Source of the DNA: CADCVT01 sp035940955
GTDB lineage: Bacteria; Actinomycetota; Thermoleophilia; Solirubrobacterales; Solirubrobacteraceae
Direction of reading: 5' to 3'
DNA length: 9,386 nt
Assembly (NCBI GenBank): GCA_035940955.1
Contig: DASZEJ010000021.1
Location: forward strand, 1 to 9,386
The notes below the pieces were generated by a model. That model saw only the letters and a program-made list of their open reading frames with translations, did not search any database and was not told the origin of the DNA. Below, piece by piece: positions 1 through 4,627 of this stretch. The translations under genes and the position numbers were made by a program. Each line of letters begins with the position of its first letter. The stretch's first letter is position 1.

Positions 1-693
1 GTGGGAAACGGCACGCTTCCGGCCGAGCTCCTGTCACTGCTCGAGCGGGCCGTCCGGGCGCGCTGCACCGTGCTCGTCTGCGGCGGCACCGGCTCGGGCA
101 AGACGACGACCCTGAACGCGCTGTCGGAGTTCATCGACCCGGCCGAGCGGGTGGTCACGATCGAGGACGCCGCCGAGCTTCGCCTGCGCCAGCCGCACGT
201 CGTCCGCCTGGAGGCGCGTCCACCGTCGCTCGAGGGCCGCGGCGAGGTGACGATCCGCCAGCTCGTCCGCAACGCGCTGCGCATGCGCCCGGACCGCATC
301 GTCGTCGGCGAGGTCCGCGGCGCCGAGGCCCTGGACATGTTGAGCGCCATGTCGACCGGCCACGACGGCTCGCTCTCGACGGTCCACGCGGGCTCGGCCG
401 AGGAGGCGCTCCGCCGCGTCGAGACCCTCGCGCTGATGGCCGGCCTCGGCCTCCCGCACGCGGCGATCCGCGAGCAGGTCGCGGGAGCCCTCGACCTCGT
501 CGTCCACCAGGCCCGCCTGCCGGGCGGCGCCCGCGCGGTCGTCTCCGTCGCCGAGGTCGTGCGCGTCGCGGCCGGCCCGGCGGCGCGAGAGGTCTACGCG
601 CTCCGCGACGGCCGGCCGGTCTGGCGCGCGGCGGGGCGGGCTCTGGCGGAGCGGCTAGGGATGGGGGCACCGGGTGGGGGAGGCGGCGGGTGA
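1..693 (+). CDS. cpaF: TadA/CpaF-type secretion ATPase, 3' part (5' end outside window)
   Basis: This is the C-terminal ATPase core of a Tad pilus assembly ATPase, a GspE/VirB11-superfamily hexamer on the cytoplasmic face that powers pilin export and assembly. Counting from base 1, it shows a Walker A GGTGSGKTT (residues 28-36), an acidic 'Asp box' TIEDAAEL (53-60), a Walker B region RPDRIVVGEVRGAEA (96-110) and a His box GHDGSLSTVHAGS (120-132). All catalytic motifs look intact. The GTG at base 1 is probably an internal valine codon, because family members carry a long N-terminal domain before the Walker A and the frame is open to the window edge. The protein ends in a glycine run (GAPGGGGGG) encoded by the first copy of a tandem repeat, and its TGA overlaps a GTG (GTGA at 690-693). 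The next genes, TadB- and TadC-like, are its membrane partners. The family assignment is firm. TadA versus CpaF is only naming. Confidence 0.93.
   Translation: MGNGTLPAELLSLLERAVRARCTVLVCGGTGSGKTTTLNALSEFIDPAERVVTIEDAAELRLRQPHVVRLEARPPSLEGRGEVTIRQLVRNALRMRPDRIVVGEVRGAEALDMLSAMSTGHDGSLSTVHAGSAEEALRRVETLALMAGLGLPHAAIREQVAGALDLVVHQARLPGGARAVVSVAEVVRVAAGPAAREVYALRDGRPVWRAAGRALAERLGMGAPGGGGGG
676..683 (+). promoter_or_regulatory. Shine-Dalgarno-like site of mini-ORF 1
   Basis: GGGGGAGG lies 6 bases before the GTG at 690, inside the glycine-coding end of cpaF. It is one of the best ribosome-binding sequences in the window, and it serves a 22-codon frame rather than a recognisable gene. Confidence 0.5.
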
Positions 694-758
694 GCGGGGC
701 GGCTGCGGCTGGCCGTGCGGCTCGGGTTGCCGGCGCCGGGTGGGGAGGCGGAGGGTGA
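690..758 (+). CDS. Mini-ORF 1 of the cpaF-tadB relay (22 codons)
   Basis: This small frame starts at the GTG that overlaps the cpaF stop (GTGA, 690-693). It encodes a peptide beginning MSGAAAAGRAARVAGAG and ending in WGGGG, and stops at the TGA at 756-758, which again overlaps a GTG. Its first four residues match those of TadB (MSGA), and its glycine-rich end mirrors the end of cpaF, so it looks like a duplicated junction rather than an independent gene. A GGGGGAGG sits 6 bases upstream. I infer that it passes ribosomes onward by termination-reinitiation and that the peptide has no function of its own. It could also be a passive by-product of repeat expansion. Whether it is translated cannot be told from sequence. 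Confidence 0.35.
   Translation: MSGAAAAGRAARVAGAGWGGGG
742..748 (+). promoter_or_regulatory. Shine-Dalgarno-like site of mini-ORF 2
   Basis: GGGGAGG lies 6 bases before the GTG at 755, the same spacing as the copy before mini-ORF 1. The true tadB start at 805 has no comparable sequence. Confidence 0.45.
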
Positions 759-808
759 GCGGGGCGGCTGCGGCTGGCCGTGCGGTTCCGGCGAGCGGCG
801 CCGCATGA
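755..808 (+). CDS. Mini-ORF 2 of the cpaF-tadB relay (17 codons)
   Basis: It starts at the GTG overlapping the stop of mini-ORF 1 and encodes MSGAAAAGRAVPASGAA. It stops at the TGA at 806-808, which overlaps the ATG of tadB (ATGA, 805-808). The first ten residues are identical to those of mini-ORF 1. Since the tadB start has no obvious Shine-Dalgarno sequence of its own, reinitiation after this stop is an attractive way to start tadB. That is inference; the frame could be an untranslated repeat copy. Confidence 0.35.
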   Translation: MSGAAAAGRAVPASGAA

Positions 809-1647
809 GCGGGGCGGTCGCGATGGCGGGGCTCGCCGGCGCGCTCGGCGTGCTGGCGGCGTGGGAGGCGCTCGCCGCGCTCGATCAGCGGCTCGCCGCG
901 CGCGCGCTCGGGCGGTGGTTCGCGCCGCTGCGGGCGCGGGGGGAGCCGAGCGCGGCGGAGCGGCGGCGGCTCGCGGCGGTCGCCGCCGGGGCTCTGTGGG
1001 CCGGAGGGTGGCTCGTCGCCGGGCCGGTGCCCGCGCTCGCGCTCGGCGCCGCCGGACCGTGGGCGGCGAACCGCGCGCTCGCGATGCGGCGGGCCCGCCG
1101 GCGGGCGGAGCTCGCAGCCGCCGCGCCCGCCGTGGCGCGCGCGCTGGCGGACGCGCTCGCCGGCGGCCACTCGGTGCGCGGCGCGATCGGCGCCGCGGCG
1201 ACGGCCGGTGGGCTCGGCGGCGCGGCCGGCGCGGAGCTGCGGGCGGCGGCAGGCGCGCTCGATGCCGGCGCCGTCACCGACGACGTCCTCGACGGCCTCC
1301 GGCGCCGGGCCGGCGACCCGGGGTGGGACACCCTCGTCGCCGCGATCCTCCTCCAGCGCGACGCGGGGGGCGACCTCGCCCACCTCCTCCGCGGCCTCGC
1401 CGAGCGGCTCGAGGCCGCCCGCCGCGCGGACGCCGACGCCCGCTCGCTGACGGCGCAGGCGCGCTTCACCGCCTGGCTCGTCGCCGCGCTGCCGGCGGGA
1501 GCCGCCGTCCTCGCCGAGCTCGGCTCGCCCGGCTACGTCGCGTCGCTGATGGCCGAGCCGGTGACCGCTGCCCTCGTCGCCACCTCCGCGGTGCTGCAGG
1601 TCGCGGCCGTCCTCGCCGTCCGCCGCGTCGCGCGGGTGGCGGGGTGA
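805..1647 (+). CDS. tadB: TadB-like inner-membrane platform protein (T2SSF domain)
   Basis: At 280 residues, this is a polytopic membrane protein of the Tad pilus machine, which with TadC forms the inner-membrane platform that couples the TadA ATPase to pilus assembly. From the ATG at 805 it has a short hydrophobic N-terminus (about 4-20), a second hydrophobic stretch (about 57-84), a cytoplasmic basic segment (MRRARRRAE, 94-102), a helical type II secretion F-like domain (about 105-240, including GGHSVRGAI and LLQRDAGGDLAHLLRGLAERL), and two C-terminal hydrophobic segments (WLVAALPAGAAVLAEL and PVTAALVATSAVLQVAAVLAV). I chose ATG 805 because the protein then begins at its first membrane segment and the ATG overlaps the preceding stop. 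An in-frame GTG at 715 would add 30 repeat-encoded residues of odd composition and is less likely. Length and layout fit the family. It ends in GTGA (1644-1647), opening a second relay. Confidence 0.85.
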   Translation: MSGAVAMAGLAGALGVLAAWEALAALDQRLAARALGRWFAPLRARGEPSAAERRRLAAVAAGALWAGGWLVAGPVPALALGAAGPWAANRALAMRRARRRAELAAAAPAVARALADALAGGHSVRGAIGAAATAGGLGGAAGAELRAAAGALDAGAVTDDVLDGLRRRAGDPGWDTLVAAILLQRDAGGDLAHLLRGLAERLEAARRADADARSLTAQARFTAWLVAALPAGAAVLAELGSPGYVASLMAEPVTAALVATSAVLQVAAVLAVRRVARVAG

Positions 1648-1757
1648 CCGCCGCGCTCGCAGCAAGGGAGCCGGCGTTGACCGCGGCGCTCGCGTCGTCC
1701 GTCGCTGCGCGATGGTGGCGTGACCGCGACCCTCGTCGTCGTCGTCGGTGGGCATGA
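1644..1757 (+). CDS. Mini-ORF 1 of the tadB-tadC relay (37 codons, basic C-terminus)
   Basis: It starts at the GTG overlapping the tadB stop. The peptide begins MTAALAAREPALTAALASS, so it carries its own internal repeat (MTAALA/LTAALA). It ends in a strongly basic, tryptophan-containing stretch (WWRDRDPRRRRRWA), part of it encoded by a (TCG)5 tract at 1733-1747. Its TGA (1755-1757) overlaps an ATG. The N-terminus resembles that of TadC (MTLAPL), as expected if the region arose by copying the tadC start. Translation is plausible by coupling to tadB, but there is no direct evidence of a product. A polybasic nascent chain can slow ribosomes, so a leader-peptide role is possible but speculative. 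Confidence 0.33.
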   Translation: MTAALAAREPALTAALASSVAARWWRDRDPRRRRRWA

Positions 1758-1798
1758 CCGCGGCGCTCGCGTCGTCCCGTCCGCGGGTGGCGGCGTGA
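1754..1798 (+). CDS. Mini-ORF 2 of the tadB-tadC relay (14 codons)
   Basis: It starts at the ATG of the ATGA at 1754-1757, encodes MTAALASSRPRVAA, and stops at the TGA at 1796-1798, which overlaps a GTG. Its first eight codons are nearly the same bases as those at 1677-1700. It is probably a duplicated start region; translation is unproven. Confidence 0.3.
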   Translation: MTAALASSRPRVAA

Positions 1799-1839
1799 CG
1801 CTCGCGCTGACCTCCGCTCCCGCGCGGGAGGCGGCGTGA
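1795..1839 (+). CDS. Mini-ORF 3 of the tadB-tadC relay (14 codons)
   Basis: It starts at the GTG of GTGA 1795-1798, encodes MTLALTSAPAREAA, and stops at the TGA at 1837-1839, which overlaps the GTG of tadC. Its MTLA start matches the MTLA of TadC. A longer frame from the GTG at 1720 is in the same phase and shares this stop, so a 39-codon version is also possible. Confidence 0.3.
   Translation: MTLALTSAPAREAA
1826..1831 (+). promoter_or_regulatory. Shine-Dalgarno-like site of tadC
   Basis: GGGAGG lies 4 bases before the GTG at 1836. It sits inside mini-ORF 3, so translation of that mini-ORF could expose or cover the site. The spacing is a little short. Confidence 0.4.
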
Positions 1840-2666
1840 CCCTCGCGCCGCTGCTCGCGGGCGCGGCGGGAGTCTGTGCCGCCGCCGCGATCGTCGACCT
1901 CGCCGCGCTTCGCGTCGCACGGCGCAGGCGGCGGGGTCGGTGGGCGCGGATCGGGCTCGCGGTGCTTGCGCGGGTCGGGAGGGGTGCGAGTGGGTCGGCG
2001 CCGCCTCGGGACCTCGCCGCCCGCATCGCGGCAGCCGGCGAGCCGCTCGGGTTGAGCGTCGCCGACGTGATGGCGTTGAAGGGCGGGGCGGCGGTGGCAG
2101 GGGGGATCGGTGCGCTGACCGCCGGAGCGCTCGCGCCGGGGCGGCTCGGGCTGGTGGTGCTCGTCGCGGGGCCTGCGCTCGGGTTCGTCGCGCCGGACCT
2201 CGCGCTGCGGCGCGTCGCGCGGCGGCGGGCGGAGGCGATCGCGCTGGAGCTGGCGGACGTCGCGGAGCTGCTGCGGGTGGCGGTCGACGCGGGGCTCTCG
2301 CCGATGCGCGCGGTCGCCGAGGTCGGCCGGCGGCACCCCGGGCTGCTGGCGGCGGAGCTGCGGTCCGTCGCCGCTCGCGTCGCGCTCGGCGTCCCGCGCG
2401 CCGAGGCGCTCGACCGGCTCGCCGCGCGGGCGCCGGTCGCGGGCGTGCACGCCCTCGTCGCCGCGCTCGGGCGGGCGGAGCGGCACGGCTCGCCGCTCGG
2501 GCCGGCGCTCGCGGCCCTCGCGGCGGAGGCGCGCGCCGACCGGACGCGCCGCGTCCGCGACCGCGCAGCCCGTGCCGCGCCGAAGATCCAGCTCGTGGTG
2601 GCGCTCCTGCTCGTCCCCGCTGTGCTCCTCATGGTCGGCGCCGCGCTCGCCGCGGCGCTGCTGTGA
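1836..2666 (+). CDS. tadC: TadC-like inner-membrane platform protein (T2SSF domain)
   Basis: A 276-residue membrane protein, the second platform component of the Tad pilus apparatus. It shows an N-terminal hydrophobic segment (about 3-26), an arginine-rich cytoplasmic patch, two central hydrophobic segments (about 84-122), a helical T2SSF-like domain (ALELADVAELLRVAVDAGLSPMRAVAEV onward) and a C-terminal membrane helix in PKIQLVVALLLVPAVLLMVG, which is typical of TadC. The GTG at 1836 was chosen because it begins at the first membrane segment, overlaps the previous mini-ORF stop and has GGGAGG just upstream. The order after the ATPase and the TadB-like protein supports the name. No pilin, prepilin peptidase or TadE/F-like gene follows; they must lie upstream of the window or elsewhere. 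Its stop again has the GTGA form (2663-2666). Confidence 0.85.
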   Translation: MTLAPLLAGAAGVCAAAAIVDLAALRVARRRRRGRWARIGLAVLARVGRGASGSAPPRDLAARIAAAGEPLGLSVADVMALKGGAAVAGGIGALTAGALAPGRLGLVVLVAGPALGFVAPDLALRRVARRRAEAIALELADVAELLRVAVDAGLSPMRAVAEVGRRHPGLLAAELRSVAARVALGVPRAEALDRLAARAPVAGVHALVAALGRAERHGSPLGPALAALAAEARADRTRRVRDRAARAAPKIQLVVALLLVPAVLLMVGAALAAALL

Positions 2667-2764
2667 CTCCCGGCAGGCCGCCGCGCGTCGCCGCGACCGC
2701 GCTCCAGACCGTCGGGACCAAGGGCCACGACGGCGTCGTCGTGGCGCTGGTCACGTCCGCCTGA
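2663..2764 (+). CDS. Possible 33-codon ORF overlapping the tadC stop, or gene remnant
   Basis: It starts at a GTG overlapping the tadC stop and ends 10 bases before the convergent DUF3352 gene. The encoded peptide begins MTPGRPPRVAATALQ and continues TVGTKGHDGVVVALV. The second half reminds me of the C-terminal strand of some SAM-dependent O-methyltransferases, so it could be the tail of a decayed gene. That is a weak recollection, not a demonstrated match. It has no membrane segment and no Cys. The hairpin at 2716-2752 lies inside it, which argues that the DNA may mainly serve as an operon end. Confidence 0.25.
   Translation: MTPGRPPRVAATALQTVGTKGHDGVVVALVTSA
2716..2752. terminator. Strong hairpin between convergent tadC and the DUF3352 gene
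   Basis: GCCACGACG at 2724-2732 and CGTCGTGGC at 2737-2745 form a perfect 9-bp stem with a GCGT loop. GACCA (2716-2720) and TGGTC (2748-2752) extend it by 5 bp across a small internal loop. There is no T-tract on either side, so it is not a textbook intrinsic terminator. Its place between two convergent genes suits a bidirectional transcription end or an RNA-3'-end stabiliser. Confidence 0.4.
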
Positions 2765-2774
2765 CGGCGGCCCG

Positions 2775-4337
2775 CTACTTCACCCCGATGACCAGCCGCC
2801 CGCGCGACGTGTCGCCCTGCCGCTTCGTCCCCGCGACGAGCGTCGTCAGCCGGTCGAGCGCCTTCCTGATCTGCGCGACGTTCTTGTCGCTTCCCGCGCC
2901 GGTCGCGTCGACCAGGCTGCGGATGGCCTCGAAGTTCACGAAGACCTGCGCCTCGAGGCCCTCGCCCAGCTCGCCCTCGGCGTCCTTGAACTCCGGCGTC
3001 TCGGCCAGCGGGCGCGTGCGCTGCACGGCCTGCGCGAGCGCCGGGTCGGTCACCGCGACCACGAACCGGTCGTCGCGCGTGAGCGCGATGTGGATCGGCA
3101 GCGGCAGCTGGCGCGGGGTGAGCGTCACGCCGGTGTCGACGCCCGAGCGCCGCAGGGGCCGCGCCCGCATCCCCGCCGTCCGCTGCAGGAAGCGCGCCAG
3201 CCGCGGGATCGACCGCCGCGTCGCCGCGGCGTCCTTGGTCGTCGCGATCAGCCCGCCGCCCAGCTCCGCCGGCGTGTCGCCGAAGACGAAGAAGCCGACG
3301 TCGCCGAGCCACGCCGCCAGGTCGCGCCGCGGGTCGATGCCCAGCTGCGCCTCGAGCCGGTCGAGGAGCTGCTCCGGGCTCTGGCCGCCGAGCGCGCCGA
3401 GCTGCGCGAACTGACGGATCATCCGCTCGATCTGCCCGCCGAGGTCCGCCGTGCCGGCCGCGGCCCACGCGCTCGACGGCAGCTCGCGGAACACCTTGCC
3501 CGGCCCGGTTGGGCCTGCCGCGCCGCTGACGCCGAGCCCCGCGGTCGCGAGCCGGATCGCGTTCGCGTCGCCGTCGATCCCCAGCGCGAACGTCTCGCCG
3601 ACACCGCTCAGCGCCTGCCGCACCGCCGCGCCCTGCGGCCCGAGCTGGCTGAACAGCTGCGACAGCCGCACGTAGAGGAACCCGACCTCGTCGTCGGGCA
3701 CCGCGCTGCGCGCCTTGTCGTACTCGGAGCTCTCGGCGAGCGACTCGCCCTCGCGGGCGTCGATCGCGCCCTTGATCGCCTCGTCGCTGCCGAACACCGC
3801 GTAGTCGTCGACGATCGCGATGCCCTCGTCGTCGCTCGTGTCGACGAGGTACTTCGTGTCGCGGTGGGTCCGCTCGACGACCTGCGGCTTCTCGCCCTCG
3901 TCGCCCTTGCGCAGCCGCTTCTCGAAGGCCTCCTTGGCCTTGTCGGCGTCCTTCGTCGGGAACACCACCGCGACGGGCGGGTCGTCGTCGCTGCCGGCGC
4001 GCAGGCTCAGGAGGAAGAGCCCCGCGCGGTCGCCCAGCCACGGCTCGACGTCGTCGGAGTACTTGAAGCTGCGGTCGTTCTCGCGCCCCTCCTTCTCGAT
4101 CAGCCGCTTGAGCGCGCCGCCCGGGTCGTCCTCGCCGGAGAGCTTCTTGACCAGCTCCTCGACGTCCTCGCCCGGCTTGAAGTTGCCCTCGACGTAGAAC
4201 CCCGCGCGCGCGGGCACGAGCGCGGCCGGGTCGGCGGACGGGTCGCCGCCGGACCCGCCGCACGCGGCGGCGAGCGAGACGGTCGCGGCGGCCAGCAGGC
4301 CGGCGGTGAGGCGCAGGAGTCGGGCGGAGAGCGGCAT
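2775..4337 (-). CDS. DUF3352-family lipoprotein
   Basis: A 520-residue predicted exported lipoprotein. The N-terminus has a basic start, a hydrophobic core (about 10-24) and a lipobox-like LAAAC with the acceptor at Cys26. No other cysteine occurs in the protein, which supports lipid anchoring. After a Gly/Ser/Asp linker comes a long soluble region with the DUF3352 opening style (ALVPARAGFYVEGNF, about 38-52) and acidic, charged repeats of alpha/beta character to the end. Function is unknown for the family; this one is probably on the outer face of the membrane. It stands alone on the minus strand, convergent with tadC and divergent from mraZ, with no partner in the window. I see no Shine-Dalgarno sequence, but a candidate promoter ends a few bases before the ATG, suggesting near-leaderless initiation. 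The family call is from recognition of the pattern and is moderately sure. Confidence 0.8.
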   Translation of the reverse strand: MPLSARLLRLTAGLLAAATVSLAAACGGSGGDPSADPAALVPARAGFYVEGNFKPGEDVEELVKKLSGEDDPGGALKRLIEKEGRENDRSFKYSDDVEPWLGDRAGLFLLSLRAGSDDDPPVAVVFPTKDADKAKEAFEKRLRKGDEGEKPQVVERTHRDTKYLVDTSDDEGIAIVDDYAVFGSDEAIKGAIDAREGESLAESSEYDKARSAVPDDEVGFLYVRLSQLFSQLGPQGAAVRQALSGVGETFALGIDGDANAIRLATAGLGVSGAAGPTGPGKVFRELPSSAWAAAGTADLGGQIERMIRQFAQLGALGGQSPEQLLDRLEAQLGIDPRRDLAAWLGDVGFFVFGDTPAELGGGLIATTKDAAATRRSIPRLARFLQRTAGMRARPLRRSGVDTGVTLTPRQLPLPIHIALTRDDRFVVAVTDPALAQAVQRTRPLAETPEFKDAEGELGEGLEAQVFVNFEAIRSLVDATGAGSDKNVAQIRKALDRLTTLVAGTKRQGDTSRGRLVIGVK

Positions 4338-4346
4338 AGGCGAGCC

Positions 4347-4375
4347 ACGCTACCAGCGCGCAAGGGCGCGCCCAA
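4347..4375 (-). promoter_or_regulatory. Candidate promoter of the DUF3352 gene
   Basis: On the minus strand, TTGGGC (4375-4370) and TAGCGT (4352-4347) are separated by 17 bases. The -10 fits the actinobacterial TANNNT form; the -35 is weak. A start site 6-7 bases downstream would fall at about 4340, only a few bases before the ATG at 4337. That fits a leaderless or almost leaderless mRNA and the lack of a ribosome-binding site. Confidence 0.35.
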
Positions 4376-4456
4376 CCAGTCGGGGGGCAACGCGGATTGC
4401 GCCCGGTGCATGGTTCCGTCCGACACGACCTCCCACCGCCGAACCCCAGCATCCAT

Positions 4457-4483
4457 CGGCGTTTTCGGGCCAGGAAGACGCCG
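4457..4483. other. Dyad symmetry in the divergent intergenic region
   Basis: CGGCGTTTTC (4457-4466) pairs with GAAGACGCCG (4474-4483), giving 10 bp with one G-T wobble and a 7-base loop. It lies between the DUF3352 start and the mraZ promoter elements. It could be an operator or an RNA hairpin of either transcript, and no family is recognised. The rest of 4338-4495 shows nothing else I can support apart from the DUF3352 promoter. Confidence 0.35.
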
Positions 4484-4495
4484 CCGGGGCGCCAG

Positions 4496-4543
4496 AGTGG
4501 GGGATCGGGTGCAAATCGGGTTGCGAAGTGGGGGAGAGTGGGG
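4496..4543 (+). promoter_or_regulatory. Cluster of MraZ-box-like G-rich repeats upstream of mraZ
   Basis: MraZ binds direct TGGGA/G repeats with a 10-base period in front of its own operon. Here TGGGG occurs at 4529-4533 and 4539-4543 with exactly 5 bases between them. A further TGGGG lies at 4498-4502, and TCGGG at 4505-4509 and 4516-4520. The nonamer AGTGGGGGA is repeated at 4496 and 4527, 31 bases apart (about three helical turns). The two downstream boxes are canonical and the others degenerate. This predicts autoregulation of the dcw operon by MraZ. Confidence 0.65.
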
Positions 4544-4549
4544 TACCGT
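4521..4549 (+). promoter_or_regulatory. Candidate promoter of the mraZ-rsmH-ftsL-ftsI-murE operon
   Basis: TTGCGA (4521-4526) and TACCGT (4544-4549) have a 17-base spacer. The -10 fits TANNNT, and the -35 matches four of six consensus bases. The two canonical MraZ boxes fill the spacer, so MraZ binding would compete directly with RNA polymerase. The predicted start near 4556 gives a leader of about 70 bases. Confidence 0.5.
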
Positions 4550-4561
4550 CGCGACTGCGAA

Positions 4562-4598
4562 CCGGGGTGGAGGGGCTCCTCCCACTCCTCCACCCCGG
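4562..4598 (+). promoter_or_regulatory. Stem-loop in the mraZ 5' leader
   Basis: CCGGGGTGGAGG (4562-4573) and CCTCCACCCCGG (4587-4598) are perfect reverse complements of 12 bp. A G-T and a G-C pair (4574-4575 with 4586-4585) can extend the stem, leaving a 9-base loop. It begins a few bases after the predicted transcription start and ends 29 bases before the mraZ start codon. There is no T-tract. It may stabilise the 5' end or act in attenuation. Confidence 0.5.
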
Positions 4599-4627
4599 CT
4601 CGTGACCACCCGGCGACGCACCCGCAT

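Larger units (their letters stand above)
651..817 (+). repeat. Tandem repeat, about 2.5 copies, across the cpaF-tadB junction
   Basis: Unit 1 spans about 651-716, unit 2 about 717-781, and a shortened third unit runs from 782 into the tadB start. A 33-base stretch is identical at 688-720 and 753-785, 65 bases apart. Flanking similarity extends back to gcggct at 651 and 717 with a one-base length difference. The third unit lost the G-rich middle but keeps the TGAGCGGGGCGG core (806-817). Each copy places a stop codon overlapping a start codon followed by AGC GGG GCG. Confidence 0.85.
1645..1849 (+). repeat. Degenerate tandem repeat of TGACC units between tadB and tadC
   Basis: Six units begin with TGACC or TGACG, at 1645, 1678, 1721, 1755, 1796 and 1837. 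They are 33, 43, 34, 41 and 41 bases apart. The copies at 1678 and 1755 share 23 identical bases. Most copies end in a G-rich run such as GGTGGCG or GGAGGCGGC just before the next TGACC. The last copy is the tadC start itself. The region holds no recognisable gene other than the mini-ORFs listed. Confidence 0.75.

Noticed and set aside
715..804. Upstream GTG 715 as the tadB start
   Set aside because: It would add 30 residues read from the tandem repeat, unlike family N-termini. The ATG at 805 begins at the first membrane segment and overlaps the previous stop.
1645..1849. CRISPR-like array in the spaced repeats
   Set aside because: The repeats are degenerate and nearly contiguous without true spacers. 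Their copies coincide with start codons, and no cas genes are present.
655..1920. Minus-strand frames opposite tadB and the repeats
   Set aside because: Arg/Gly/Pro-rich shadows. The repeated PEPHGQPQPPRSP peptide is only the reverse reading of the junction tandem repeat.
2716..2752. Classical rho-independent terminator
   Set aside because: The stem is strong, but no T-tract follows on either strand. It is kept only as a possible transcription-end hairpin with modest confidence.
4397..4627. Long N-terminal extension of mraZ
   Set aside because: The extension reads through the promoter, MraZ boxes and leader hairpin and has no similarity to MraZ. The GTG at 4628 gives the standard 143-residue protein.
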